From positions 3,472,157 to 3,536,156 of the forward strand of contig NZ_ARVW01000001.1 of the NCBI RefSeq assembly GCF_000384315.1: DNA of 64,000 nt, read 5' to 3'. Under the pieces are notes generated by a model. That model worked only from the letters and a program-made list of their open reading frames with translations, had not been told where the DNA came from and searched no databases. A program made the position numbers and the translations under genes. Positions 27,993 to 37,545 of the stretch are shown piece by piece. Source of the stretch: Amycolatopsis nigrescens CSC17Ta-90. GTDB lineage: Bacteria; Actinomycetota; Actinomycetes; Mycobacteriales; Pseudonocardiaceae. Position 1 is the first letter of the stretch. Each line of letters begins with the position of its first letter.

Positions 27993-29471
27993 GTGCACTC
28001 CATTGATGGTTGGGTCCCTGTGAACGAACTTCTCGCGAAGCGGAACGCGGTGACCGAACTGATGCGCATCGCTCCGGTGGCGGATGAGCTCGCCGCTCTG
28101 TTCGCCAAGGCGGGTCATCGGCTGTACCTGGTTGGTGGCAGCGTGCGGGACGCGCTGCTCGGCAGGCTGTCCGCCGACCTGGACTTCACCACCGACGCGC
28201 GGCCGGACCAGGTGCTCCGGATCGTGGCCGGCTGGGCGGAGGCGATCTGGGACGTCGGCATCGCCTTCGGCACCGTCGGGGTCACCCGGGGCGGGCGGAC
28301 GCTGGAGATCACCACCTTCCGCGCGGACAGCTACGACAAGGTCGGCCGCAACCCCGAGGTCACCTTCGGCGACTCCATCGAGGGCGACCTGCTGCGCCGC
28401 GACTTCACCGTGAACGCGATGGCCATCGACCTGACCGAGAAGACCTTCGTCGACCCGCACGGCGGGCTGGAGGCGATCCGGGACAGGGTGCTCGACACCC
28501 CCGCCACCCCGGCCGAGTCCTTCTCCGACGACCCGCTGCGCATGCTGCGCGCGGCCAGGTTCGTCGCGCAGCTCGGTTTCACCCCGGCGCCACGGGTGGT
28601 CGACGCGATGACCGAGATGGCAGGGCAGCTCACCCGGATCACCGCGGAACGGGTGCAGGCCGAGCTGTCCAAGCTGATCACCGGGGCCAGCCCGCGCGAG
28701 GGCATCGAGCTGATGGTGGACACCGGACTGGCCGCCGAGGTGCTGCCGGAGGTGCCGGGGATGCGGCTGGCGATCGACGAGCACCACCAGCACAAGGACG
28801 TCTACCAGCACTCGCTGACCGTGCTGGACCAGGCGATCGAGCTGGAGCGCCGGGACGACCCGGCCGCCGAGCCGGACCTGGTGCTGCGGCTGGCCGCGCT
28901 GCTGCACGACATCGGCAAACCGGCCACCCGCGAGTTCCAGCCGGGCGGCGGGGTGAGCTTCCACCACCACGAGGTGGTCGGCGCGAAGATGGCCCGCAAG
29001 CGCTTGCGGGCGTTGAAGTACAGCAAGGAGATCGTGCAGCAGGTCTCCCAGCTGGTCTTCCTGCACCTGCGGTTCCACGGCTACGGCAAGGGCGAGTGGA
29101 CCGACTCGGCGGTTCGCCGGTACGTCACCGACGCGGGCGACCTGCTGCAACGGCTGCACAAGCTGGTTCGCGCCGACTGCACCACCCGCAACAAGCGCAA
29201 GGCCGCCGCGCTGCAGCGCACCTACGACGAGCTCGAGGAGCGGATCGCCAGGATCGCCGCCGAGGAGGACCTGGCCAGGGTGCGGCCGGACCTGGACGGC
29301 AACGAGATCATGCGGCTGCTCGGCCTGCCGCCGGGCCCGCAGGTGGGTCAGGCCTGGAAGTTCCTCAAGGACCTGCGGCTGGACCGCGGGCCGCTGGAGC
29401 ACGACGAGGCCGTCGCGGAGCTGAAGAACTGGGCCAGAGACCAGGGCATCGAACCGCCGGTGAACTCCTGA
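27993..29471 (+). CDS. pcnA: CCA tRNA nucleotidyltransferase / poly(A) polymerase family
   Basis: This class II nucleotidyltransferase adds or repairs tRNA 3' CCA ends; its relatives polyadenylate RNA. The product (up to 492 residues) has LYLVGGSVRDALLGR, the catalytic DLDFTTDA Asp pair, RRDFTVNAMAI, the RNA-head LRMLRAARFVAQLGF and a C-terminal HD domain (LLHDIGKPAT, HHHEVVGAKMARKRLRAL). The start is GTG 27993 or the in-frame GTG at 28020 (VNELLAKRNAV), which fits homologues slightly better. It is divergent from the Nudix gene. Confidence 0.92.
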   Translation: MHSIDGWVPVNELLAKRNAVTELMRIAPVADELAALFAKAGHRLYLVGGSVRDALLGRLSADLDFTTDARPDQVLRIVAGWAEAIWDVGIAFGTVGVTRGGRTLEITTFRADSYDKVGRNPEVTFGDSIEGDLLRRDFTVNAMAIDLTEKTFVDPHGGLEAIRDRVLDTPATPAESFSDDPLRMLRAARFVAQLGFTPAPRVVDAMTEMAGQLTRITAERVQAELSKLITGASPREGIELMVDTGLAAEVLPEVPGMRLAIDEHHQHKDVYQHSLTVLDQAIELERRDDPAAEPDLVLRLAALLHDIGKPATREFQPGGGVSFHHHEVVGAKMARKRLRALKYSKEIVQQVSQLVFLHLRFHGYGKGEWTDSAVRRYVTDAGDLLQRLHKLVRADCTTRNKRKAAALQRTYDELEERIARIAAEEDLARVRPDLDGNEIMRLLGLPPGPQVGQAWKFLKDLRLDRGPLEHDEAVAELKNWARDQGIEPPVNS

Positions 29472-29540
29472 GGCGGGACTAGGGCATTCCGGGGAACTTT
29501 CGGTGCTCCTGCCTCGGCCGCGCCACCAGATATCGGATAC

Positions 29541-30902
29541 TTGATCACCCGTCCAGGTAGCCCGGAGAGCTGGTGGCCGAGTTTGTCCTCCGAGAAGCCT
29601 GCCGAGCCGCCGGCGCCCGAGCCCCAGCGACGCCGTGGGTTTCTCGCCGCGCTGCTCCGGCGCGGCGCCGGGGTGCTGGCCACCGCGCCGGACGCGCTGA
29701 CCGACGAGGTCTCCGACCCGACCCCGATCAGCGCGCTGCGCCGGATCCGGCACATGGCGGGCCCGGTGGACGCGCGCCGGCAGGACGGACTGCTGCTGCG
29801 GGCCACTCGGTATGTCGCGCTGGTGCCGCTGGTCTACCGGATCCTGTCCGTGCCGGGGGCGCTGGCGGTGTTCCTGGCCGGCGGTAACGGTGGGGTGCTG
29901 CCGGTGTTGCTAGTCGCCGCGTTGTCGGTTGGGCTGAACGTGTTCGGCGCGGTCTGGCTGCTGCGGCGGGCGCCGTTCAGCGGGCACAACGCGGCCAGGC
30001 TGCTGGTGCTCGACGTGGTGTTCACCGTGCTGGCCAACCTGGCGGTCGCGGCCACCGTGCCGGCGCCTGCCTTCGAGACGGCGATGGCGGTGCCCGGCAA
30101 GCATCTGCTCGGCGCCATCGCGCTGCTCACCCTCGCCATCGGCGTGCCGTACGGCGCGGGCCTGCTGGCGCTCGCCGTTCCGCTGCGCGGCACCGCGCTT
30201 TGGCTCAACAACGGGACTTTCAGCGGCGCGTTCACCGGGCTCGGCACCATGCTGGGGGTGCTGCTCACCGTGACCGGCGCGCTGGTGCTGATCGGCCTCG
30301 GCACCCGGCTCGCGCTGGCGTACGGGATCCGGCACGGCCGCGAGGCCGAACGCGCCCAGCAGCACCGCGCCCTGCACGACACCGTGCTGCAGACCCTGGA
30401 GGCGCTGGCGCTGCCCGGCCGCGGCAACGCCGAGCAGCAGCTCACCGAGCTGCGCCGGCTGGCGCGGGCGCAGGCGGTGGAACTCCGCGCCACCCTGGAG
30501 ACGGCGGCCGAAGCCGGCACCAGGCCGCTCGGGGAGAAGCTGGCCGCGCTCGCCGCGGAGATGGCCCGTGACGGGTTGCGCGCGCAGCTGGTGATGGCCG
30601 AGCTGGACAGCGACACGCTTTCCGAGGCAAGGCAGATCGCGGTCCGCGACGCGGTGCGGGAAGCCATGCGCAACACCGTGAAGCACTCGGGCACCGACCA
30701 GGTGGTGGTGCGGGTGGCGGAGAGCGGCGGCGGGATCGCGGTGACCATCCGCGACCACGGCGCCGGGTTCACCGCGACTTCGAAGCCAGGCTTCGGCATC
30801 AGCGAGTCGATCACCGCGCGGCTGGCCGAGGTCGGCGGGACCGCGCTGGTGGAGTCCGCGCCGGGCGAAGGCACCAGGGTCACGCTCTGGGTTCCTTCTT
30901 GA
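29541..30902 (+). CDS. Orphan sensor histidine kinase (NarL-type)
   Basis: This 453-residue membrane sensor kinase has a Pro/Arg-rich cytoplasmic start, four to six hydrophobic helices (about 85-270), an H-box HRALHDTVLQTLEAL with the phospho-acceptor at about His279, and an HATPase_c domain (DAVREAMRNTVKHSG N-box, IRDHGAGF G1, GFGISESI G2). No response regulator is adjacent. Start is TTG 29541; a second in-frame TTG lies 14 codons in. It is followed by a methyltransferase 24 bp on. The signal is unknown. Confidence 0.82.
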   Translation: MITRPGSPESWWPSLSSEKPAEPPAPEPQRRRGFLAALLRRGAGVLATAPDALTDEVSDPTPISALRRIRHMAGPVDARRQDGLLLRATRYVALVPLVYRILSVPGALAVFLAGGNGGVLPVLLVAALSVGLNVFGAVWLLRRAPFSGHNAARLLVLDVVFTVLANLAVAATVPAPAFETAMAVPGKHLLGAIALLTLAIGVPYGAGLLALAVPLRGTALWLNNGTFSGAFTGLGTMLGVLLTVTGALVLIGLGTRLALAYGIRHGREAERAQQHRALHDTVLQTLEALALPGRGNAEQQLTELRRLARAQAVELRATLETAAEAGTRPLGEKLAALAAEMARDGLRAQLVMAELDSDTLSEARQIAVRDAVREAMRNTVKHSGTDQVVVRVAESGGGIAVTIRDHGAGFTATSKPGFGISESITARLAEVGGTALVESAPGEGTRVTLWVPS

Positions 30903-30926
30903 TCGAGTAGCTGCCAGTGTGGGTGC

Positions 30927-31790
30927 ATGGGGACGGAAACACTGCTCGTGGAAGCACTGTCGGCACTGCGCGACGGCGATCGGGAGTCGGCCGCGCGCCA
31001 GGCGGGCCGGGCCGCCGGGCTCGGTTCGCGGCTCGGCGCCGAACTGGCCGAGCACCTGGACAGCGCGAACGGGCGGCAGGTGTACGACCAGCCCGCCGCG
31101 TTCACCACCTTCGTCCGCGGCGGCGGCAACGTCGAGCTGTACCAGCGGCTCAGCGCGGAACTGGCAAGGTGCTACGAAACACTCCGGCCGGATTCGCTGC
31201 TGGACCTCGGCTGCGGGGACGGGTTGGCCATCGCGCCCGCGCTGGAACAGGCCGGGCACGCGCCGGGGTCGGTCGAGCTGGTGGAGCCGTCGGCCGCGCT
31301 GCTCGAACAGGCACAGGCACGGCTCGGTGCCGCGGTCACCCGCAGCTCGCGGCGGACCGCGCAGGAGTTCCTGGCGACCTCGGACCAGCACTGGGACCTG
31401 ACCCAGTCCACCTTCGCCCTGCAGTCGCTGACGCCGTCCGACCGGCTGGACGTGCTGCGGGCGCTGCGGGGGCGCACCGGCACCCTGCTGCTCGCCGAGT
31501 TCGACATCCCGGAGCTGACCGAAGGCAGCGCCGAGTACCTGTCCTCGCTGGTGACCAGGTACGAGCGCGGGATCGCGGAGTACGGCGAGGACGCGCGCCT
31601 GGTCGCGCAGGGCTTCCTGCTGCCGATGCTGCTCGGCCAGACCGCACCGGACGGCGGCCGGAACAACTGGGAGCAGCCGGTGCCGGCCTGGCGCGCGCAG
31701 CTCGCCGAAGCCGGATACACCGAGGTCACCGTGCACCGGTTCGCCGACTACTGGTGGTCCCCCGCGGTGCTCATCTCAGCTTCGTTCTAG
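30927..31790 (+). CDS. SAM-dependent class I methyltransferase
   Basis: This 287-residue protein carries the SAM-binding motif I LLDLGCGDGLAIAPAL near residue 92, an acidic residue after beta 2 (VELVEPSAALLEQAQ) and the motif IV-like region WDLTQSTFALQSL. The C-terminal part (FADYWWSPAVLISASF) is typical of small-molecule or rRNA-type methyltransferases. The substrate is unknown. It starts with ATG 24 bp after the sensor kinase and converges with the next gene, overlapping it by 15 nt at the 3' ends. Confidence 0.8.
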   Translation: MGTETLLVEALSALRDGDRESAARQAGRAAGLGSRLGAELAEHLDSANGRQVYDQPAAFTTFVRGGGNVELYQRLSAELARCYETLRPDSLLDLGCGDGLAIAPALEQAGHAPGSVELVEPSAALLEQAQARLGAAVTRSSRRTAQEFLATSDQHWDLTQSTFALQSLTPSDRLDVLRALRGRTGTLLLAEFDIPELTEGSAEYLSSLVTRYERGIAEYGEDARLVAQGFLLPMLLGQTAPDGGRNNWEQPVPAWRAQLAEAGYTEVTVHRFADYWWSPAVLISASF

Positions 31791-33698
31791 GGCGCCGGTC
31801 TCCAGGTGGTGGCCGATCGGGCGGGGCAGCAGGTAGGCCACCGCGCCGCCGGGCAGCGCACCCCACGGCAGGGTGACGCCGGTGAGCACCCGCAGCGGGC
31901 GCGCCAGCCGGTACCGGGCCCGCTGCTGCTCCCGTTCCGCGGCCAGTGACGTCTCCGGGAACCGGGTCGACTCGTCGTGCACCAGGTTGCCCGCCTCGTT
32001 GCCGAACCGGAGCACGATCGCGCCGGCGGGCAGCATGACCATCCGCTTGCTGCGGTAGAAGTTCAGTGGCGGCTCGCCGCGCAGCGGCAGCACCGGCCAG
32101 TCCGGCGGCTGCTCGGCGGCCTCGGTCTCGCTCCCGTTGGTCGCCCGTCCCGGGTAGAGCAGCAGGGTGCCGAGCAGGAACCTGGCCGCCTCTTCGACAT
32201 GCGCGAAATCGGCCTGCTCGGCGCCGTCCGGGCCGGACACGGCCCAGCTGTGCTCGGTCCGCCGCAGCGACCAGACGCCATCGGCCTCCTCACCGATCCG
32301 GTAGGCGGACATCGGCACGCCGTACTCGGTCAGCCGGCGCTGAAGCACGGTCAGCACCTCCGAAGCACGCAGCCCGGTCCTCGGCTGCCCGCCGCGGTCG
32401 ACCAGCGTCACCGGGTCCGTCTCCGGAATGTCCTCTTTGGACTGCGCGGGGAACGGCTTGCCGAGCAGCTCCGCCTCCGCCGTGGCGCGTAGCCGCTCGC
32501 CTACGTACGGCGGCCGGAACGCGTTCGCCCTGATGTGCTCGACCAGCTCGGCCTCCGGCGGCACCCCGTACTTGCGCAGGTAGTGCGGCACCGCCGCGGG
32601 CCAGATCCAGACCCCGTCGGTGTGGAAGGCGTCCGGCACGTCCGGTTTGACGTTCGGGGTGAACAGGTCCGGCAGCCGGCCCGGCCTGGCCAGCGCCACC
32701 GGCGACCGGTACAGGTAGTCCAGCACGCCGCGCAGTTCCTCCGGCGGCACCGGCGGGCGGTTGACCACCGGACGTCCGTTCTCCGCTTCCGGCGGGCCGT
32801 CGGCCACCTTCGCCTGGCGGAAGGCGACGTCCAGCGGCAGCCCGGCCTTCGCGGCCAGCCAGGTGGGCACGTGCCGGCGGTCGCGCGGGAAGTACGCCAG
32901 CTCGGCGCCGAACGCGCGCTCGGTGGGGCGCCCGTCCTCGTTCGGCGGCAGCCGCCAGTTCGGCTCGGCGTCCACGTCGAAGTCGAAGTCGAAGGTGGCG
33001 TCCGCGTTCAGCGTGAAGGTGCCCTGGAACCAGGTGCCGGTGCCGGGCCGGTACATCGCCGAGCGCAGCAGGGTGAACAGCTGGCCGAGCCGCGGCGGGG
33101 CGGACAGCGAGGTCACCTGGTCCTCGGCCACCGACCGCACTTCGAGCTCGGAGTAGTCGCCGACCTGGCGGAACTGCGCGCCGACCCGCTGCCAGCCGTC
33201 CGGCTGGATGCGTCGCAAGGTGCGGCCGAGCTCGCGCAGCAGGGTGCTCTGGTCACCCTGCTCGGTGCTGCCGGGTGCCGGGCGCGGGGTGTCCGGTTCG
33301 GCGAAGTCGTGCCGCTGCTGCCAGAGCGCGGTGATCCCGTCCGGCCCGGCGGTGATGCTGAAGTCGGTGAGGCCGAGCTGGCGGGCCCGCGTCTCGTCCC
33401 GGCCGGTCCAGCGCAGGGTCAGCGGCCCACCGGTGGCCTGCGGCGCGACCCGGTAGATCTCGTCGTCGAAGTAGCAGTGCGTTTGCAGGCTGAACGTGGC
33501 GCTCGGCTCCGCGGCCGGCACCACCTTGGCCGGGCGGGAGTCCCACTCCAGGTCGAACCCCTCCGCCGGTTCCTCGCCCGGTGGCACCACCAGCAGCATG
33601 GTCCCGTCCGCGGTCGAGCGCTGGGCCTGGAAGACCCTGCCCTGCCAGACCGCGTACAAGGCGTCCGGCCGCTCCGCCGCCTGAACTCGATAACGCAC
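31776..33698 (-). CDS. TNT-fold glycohydrolase-like protein, likely inactive (paralogue A)
   Basis: This 640-residue cytoplasmic-looking protein has no signal or transmembrane segment. The C-terminal ~75 residues match the TNT (tuberculosis necrotizing toxin) NAD-glycohydrolase fold: LRFGNEAGNLV (Arg ~564), RYRLARPLRVLTGVTLPWG, then PGGAVAYLLPRPIG. In active TNT the last motif is GGGxQY with a catalytic Gln; here Ala occupies that place (~621). The middle contains MYRPGTGTWFQGTFTLN and FDFDFDVDAEPNW, resembling YezG/DUF600 immunity-type domains, and DGVWIWPAAVPHYLRKYG. GTG 33698 follows GGGGGAG. It is tandem with a paralogue at 33834. Confidence 0.72.
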   Translation of the reverse strand: MRYRVQAAERPDALYAVWQGRVFQAQRSTADGTMLLVVPPGEEPAEGFDLEWDSRPAKVVPAAEPSATFSLQTHCYFDDEIYRVAPQATGGPLTLRWTGRDETRARQLGLTDFSITAGPDGITALWQQRHDFAEPDTPRPAPGSTEQGDQSTLLRELGRTLRRIQPDGWQRVGAQFRQVGDYSELEVRSVAEDQVTSLSAPPRLGQLFTLLRSAMYRPGTGTWFQGTFTLNADATFDFDFDVDAEPNWRLPPNEDGRPTERAFGAELAYFPRDRRHVPTWLAAKAGLPLDVAFRQAKVADGPPEAENGRPVVNRPPVPPEELRGVLDYLYRSPVALARPGRLPDLFTPNVKPDVPDAFHTDGVWIWPAAVPHYLRKYGVPPEAELVEHIRANAFRPPYVGERLRATAEAELLGKPFPAQSKEDIPETDPVTLVDRGGQPRTGLRASEVLTVLQRRLTEYGVPMSAYRIGEEADGVWSLRRTEHSWAVSGPDGAEQADFAHVEEAARFLLGTLLLYPGRATNGSETEAAEQPPDWPVLPLRGEPPLNFYRSKRMVMLPAGAIVLRFGNEAGNLVHDESTRFPETSLAAEREQQRARYRLARPLRVLTGVTLPWGALPGGAVAYLLPRPIGHHLETGALERS

Positions 33699-33833
33699 TG
33701 CTCCCCCTGTGTTCCCCGACTTCCCCAACTGCACTGCCTCGACTCCACTACCGGCGAGTTTGCGTCAAATCCGGGTCAAATCTAGCCCGGCGGATATCCG
33801 TCGGCTCATCGCCTCACCGCTTGCTGTCCGTGT

Positions 33834-35339
33834 TCAGCTTTCTGGCAGCTCGATCAGGCTGCCGTCCGCTACATGTTCGCCGACGGTCTTCGGCAGCACG
33901 TAGGCCACCGCCCCGCCGGGCATGTTCGCCCAGGGCACCGTGATGCCGGAGAGCACGTACAGCCGCCGGTGCAGCCGGTACTGGCGCCGGGTGCGTTCCC
34001 GCTCCAGCGGCAGTGACGTGGACGGGAACCGGGCACCGGCTAAGTGCACCAGGTTGCCGGTGTCGTCGCCGAACCGCAGCACCGTGCTGCCCGCGGTGAG
34101 CGCGAGCATCCGCTTGTTCCGCAGCAGGGTCAGCGGTGGCTCCCCGTCCGACGGCCCGATCGGCCAGTCCGCCAGCTCGGTCGCGGTCTCCAGCGGGGTC
34201 TCCTGGCCGGCGGTGATCCTCGCCGGATGCATCAGCAGGGCGCCGAGCAGCTGCTGGGCGGCGTCGGTGACCCGGTCGAACAGCTGCGGCGACACCGGGG
34301 TCTCGCCGGTGTAGTAGGCGACTTCCCAGCCATTTGCGGTGGAGTTCAGGCACCAGGCGCCGTCGGCCCGCCCGCCGATCCGGTACGCGCTGGGCCAGAC
34401 ACCCTGCTCGCCGAGTCGTTTGGCGAGCACCATCAGCACCTCGAGCTCACGCAGCCTCGGGTTCGGCTGGGTCTCCCACCGGGCGGCCAGGTCGGCGGTG
34501 GTCCGCGCGTAGTCGGCGAGGCCGGGTTCGGGCCGCGGCTCGCCGCGCAGGTCGGCGGCCGCGGTCCGGCGCACCAGCGGCGGCACGTACGGCGGCTGGA
34601 AGTTCCGCGCGCGGATGTGCTCGACCAGCTCCGGCTCCGGCGCGATCGCGTACTTGCGCAGGTAGTAGGGCACCGCCGCGGGCCAGATCCAGATCCCGTC
34701 GGTGTGCAGGCCGGCCGGCACCGGGTCGGCGTCCGACGCGAAGACGTCCGGGCCGCTCTCGTCCTCGCCGGACACCACCGGTTCGGTCTCGAGGTAGTGC
34801 AGCACGTGCGGCACCTCGGCTTCCGGTAGCGGGGCCGTCTCGGTCCGCACCACCTGCGCGCGCCGGAAGTTCAGGTTCAGCGGGAGCCCGATGCGCAGCC
34901 GCCACCAGTCCGGAATGTGCTCGGCCGCGCGGGGAAAGGTGGCCAGTTCGTCGGCGAACGCGGTACTGGCGTCGTCCGGCGGGTGGTGCCAGCGCGGCTC
35001 GTCGTCCAGGGCGAAGTCGAAGTCGAAGGTGGCCCCGGCGTGCTCGATGCTTTCCAGGTTCAGCGTGTAGCGGGCCCGCAGCCAGGCCCCCCGGCCCGGC
35101 CGGTACATCCCGGTGCGCAGCTCGGTTAGCAGGTCGAGCAGTTCCGGCGGGGTCGCGAAGAGCCGCTCGGTGCTGTCGTCCACCGTGCGGGCTTCGAGCT
35201 CCACCAGCTCACCCAGCTGCTGGAAGTCGATTTCGATCCGCCGGCCGCCTTCCGGCGCGTATTCACGGGCCAGCTTGCCGATCCTGCTGAGCAGCACCCC
35301 CTGCTCGGCCGCGCTGAGTTCGAGCTGCGACTGACTCAT
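33834..35339 (-). CDS. TNT-fold glycohydrolase-like protein, likely inactive (paralogue B)
   Basis: This 501-residue paralogue of the downstream gene has the same architecture minus the N-terminal beta-rich section: MYRPGRGAWLRARYTLN with FDFDFALDDEPRW (YezG/DUF600-like), the linker domain DGIWIWPAAVPYYLRKYA, and a C-terminal TNT-like domain with LRFGDDTGNLV (Arg ~422), YRLHRRLYVLSGITVPWA and PGGAVAYVLP. Ala ~479 replaces the catalytic Gln of TNT, as in its sibling. No secretion signal. ATG 35339 is preceded by a GGGGG element. The tandem pair may be structural, regulatory or immunity-like; function is unknown. Confidence 0.72.
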   Translation of the reverse strand: MSQSQLELSAAEQGVLLSRIGKLAREYAPEGGRRIEIDFQQLGELVELEARTVDDSTERLFATPPELLDLLTELRTGMYRPGRGAWLRARYTLNLESIEHAGATFDFDFALDDEPRWHHPPDDASTAFADELATFPRAAEHIPDWWRLRIGLPLNLNFRRAQVVRTETAPLPEAEVPHVLHYLETEPVVSGEDESGPDVFASDADPVPAGLHTDGIWIWPAAVPYYLRKYAIAPEPELVEHIRARNFQPPYVPPLVRRTAAADLRGEPRPEPGLADYARTTADLAARWETQPNPRLRELEVLMVLAKRLGEQGVWPSAYRIGGRADGAWCLNSTANGWEVAYYTGETPVSPQLFDRVTDAAQQLLGALLMHPARITAGQETPLETATELADWPIGPSDGEPPLTLLRNKRMLALTAGSTVLRFGDDTGNLVHLAGARFPSTSLPLERERTRRQYRLHRRLYVLSGITVPWANMPGGAVAYVLPKTVGEHVADGSLIELPES

Positions 35340-35414
35340 GCCCCCATGCCTTTCGATCAGTCCCGACCGGCTTGGACGGTACCCGAGCGTAGGTTCGGTT
35401 CGTGGCGTTATCGG

Positions 35415-36716
35415 TCAAAGATCACCGGCCGGCCGCCGTCGCAGCACGATCAGATAACCCAGGCCGCCGAGCAGGTAACAGGCGGTGGCGGCGAGCAGCA
35501 GTGGCGGCGAACGCCCGTCCGGTGGGGTGAGGGCCGCGGCCGCCGAAACCGCGGCCACCATGGTCAGGTTGAACAACGTGTCGTACAGCGCGAAAACCCG
35601 GCCCCGCGCCGCGTCCTCGACGTCACGCTGGATCGCCGAGTCGACGCCCAGCTTGAGCACCTGGCCGGCGGCGGTGATCAGGAAGGACGCGGCCAGCGTG
35701 GTCGGCAGGGTCATCGGCAGCCCGAGCCCGAGCTGGGCGAGCGCGGCGAGCAGCAGCGCACCGAGCACCACCCTGGTCCGGCCGAACCGGCGGATCAGCC
35801 AGGCGGTGCGGAAACCGGCGAGCAGGATGCCGGCGCCCGCCAGCAGTGCGAGCTGGCCGAGTCCGGGCAGGCCGGCCTGCAGTAGCCCGAGGTCGGTGAA
35901 GGAGAACCGCATCAGCAGGACGCTGAGCAGCAGGGAGACGGCGTAGGCGGCGCGATGCGCGAACAGCGCGGCGAACCCGGCCAGCACGCTCGGCGTGCGC
36001 GCCGCCACCCGAGCGCCGTCCGTGAGGCCCCGCGCCACCGCCAGCACCGCGTCCGCCGGCTCGTCCACTGTGGACGGTCCGAGGCTGCCGCGGGCGAACC
36101 TGGCGGCGATCAACGCGGCCAACACGGGGCCGGCGAAAGCGAAGGACGTGGTCAGCGCGGAGCCCGCGTCGTCCGCGCCGAACAGCGCGCGCAGCACGAT
36201 CGCGCAGCCGCCGCCGAACACCGCGACCATCGCGCCGAGCGTGGTCGCGGCCGCGTTCGCGCCGACAAGGCAGGTCGGCGGCACCAGATGCGGCAGCGCG
36301 GCGGACATCCCGGAACCGGCGAACCGGGCTACCCCTTCGACCAGCAGCGCGAGGGAGAACAACCCGGCGCCGTTCACCCCGGCGCTGAGCGCGAGCACGG
36401 TCGCCAGGATGGCCAGCGCGCGCAGCAGGTTGGCCACCACCAGCACCCGGCGCCGGTCCCAGCGGTCCAGCAGGGCGCCGGCGAACGGCCCGATCAGCGA
36501 GTACGGCAGCAGCAGGGTGGCGAAACCGCCGGCGATGGTCAGCGGGTCGGCGGCGCGCTCGGGGTTGAACAGCACCGCCCCGGCCAGCCCGGCGCGGAAC
36601 ATCCCGTCGGACCAGCTCGCGGCGAAGCGGCAGTAGAGCAGCCACCGGAATCCCGGCAGCGCGAAGTAGGTGCGCACGCTCTCGCGTTCGACCCCGGGTC
36701 CCGCTTTCGCCGTCAC
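35415..36716 (-). CDS. Major facilitator superfamily transporter
   Basis: This 433-residue MFS protein has about 12 hydrophobic helices. The loop after helix 2 (FAGALLDRWDRRRVLVVANLL) is the MFS motif A region, and the second half repeats it (GFRTAWLIRRFGRTRVVLGA). The subgroup resembles EntS/drug exporters. GTG 36716 is preferred: a TAGGCT -10-like hexamer lies 8 nt upstream, suggesting a leaderless transcript. It is divergent from yqgE. A 10-bp hairpin (36745-36754 with 36761-36770) lies between them. The substrate is unknown. Confidence 0.85.
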   Translation of the reverse strand: MTAKAGPGVERESVRTYFALPGFRWLLYCRFAASWSDGMFRAGLAGAVLFNPERAADPLTIAGGFATLLLPYSLIGPFAGALLDRWDRRRVLVVANLLRALAILATVLALSAGVNGAGLFSLALLVEGVARFAGSGMSAALPHLVPPTCLVGANAAATTLGAMVAVFGGGCAIVLRALFGADDAGSALTTSFAFAGPVLAALIAARFARGSLGPSTVDEPADAVLAVARGLTDGARVAARTPSVLAGFAALFAHRAAYAVSLLLSVLLMRFSFTDLGLLQAGLPGLGQLALLAGAGILLAGFRTAWLIRRFGRTRVVLGALLLAALAQLGLGLPMTLPTTLAASFLITAAGQVLKLGVDSAIQRDVEDAARGRVFALYDTLFNLTMVAAVSAAAALTPPDGRSPPLLLAATACYLLGGLGYLIVLRRRPAGDL

Positions 36717-36963
36717 ATCCCCCAAGCCTAGGGCCGTAGGGGAAGGTGGGGGGCCGCAGAGCCCCCCACCGACCACGACAGGCCGACGCACTTGGTCGCC
36801 TCTCGGCGGCTATGCGCAGTGTGGCTCCAGCCGGACGGTATTCCACAAAGGCGGTTCTTCAGTGAGCCCGGGGGACACGGAGTGCGCCGGCCTCTTCCTC
36901 CAACGGGCGGATGGAAGGCGTTGTTCCCGCGCCGCGCGACTTCTTCACACCGGGAGTGGGATC

Positions 36964-37545
36964 ATGGGCGGCGTGCCTGCGGACGCCGAGGTTGAGCCGG
37001 GAACGCTCCTGGTCGCAGCCCCCACGATGTTCGATCCCAATTTCCGGCGGACAGTGGTCTTCGTCATCGATCACCGAGACGAGGGCACCCTCGGCGTGGT
37101 GCTGAACCGCCCGAGCGAGGTGCCGGTGGACGATGTGCTGCCCAGCTGGGGCCGGCATGTGGTGGAGCCGCAGTCGGTGTTCGTCGGCGGTCCGGTGGAG
37201 AAGAAGACTGCCTTGTGCCTGGCCGCGTTGCGCACCGGTGAGCAGGCGGCCGGGGTGCCGGGGCTGATCGGGGTGCGCGGCCCGGTGGCGCTGGTGGACC
37301 TGGACGCCGATCCGGACGTGTTGGTGCCCAAGGTGCGCGGGCTGCGGGTGTTCGCCGGTTACGCTGGCTGGGACTCGGGGCAGCTGGCCAGGGAGATCGA
37401 CCGTGGTGACTGGCTGATCGTGCCCGCGCTGCCCAACGACGTGCTGGCCACCCCGGAGCGCGATCTGTGGGGCCAGGTGCTGCGCCGCCAGGGCGTGCCA
37501 ACGGCGTTGCTGGCCACCCATCCGGGCGACTTGCAGCGGAACTAG
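36964..37545 (+). CDS. yqgE: YqgE/AlgH family protein (DUF179)
   Basis: This 193-residue YqgE/AlgH protein of unknown biochemical role has the family start GTLLVAAPTMFDPNFRRTVV, FVIDHRDEGTLGVVLNRPSE, VFVGGPVEKKTALCLAAL and FAGYAGWDSGQLAREI. Start ATG 36964 fits the family length; upstream in-frame sequence lacks homology. It converges with the SdpI-like gene, overlapping it by 4 nt. Confidence 0.93.
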   Translation: MGGVPADAEVEPGTLLVAAPTMFDPNFRRTVVFVIDHRDEGTLGVVLNRPSEVPVDDVLPSWGRHVVEPQSVFVGGPVEKKTALCLAALRTGEQAAGVPGLIGVRGPVALVDLDADPDVLVPKVRGLRVFAGYAGWDSGQLAREIDRGDWLIVPALPNDVLATPERDLWGQVLRRQGVPTALLATHPGDLQRN

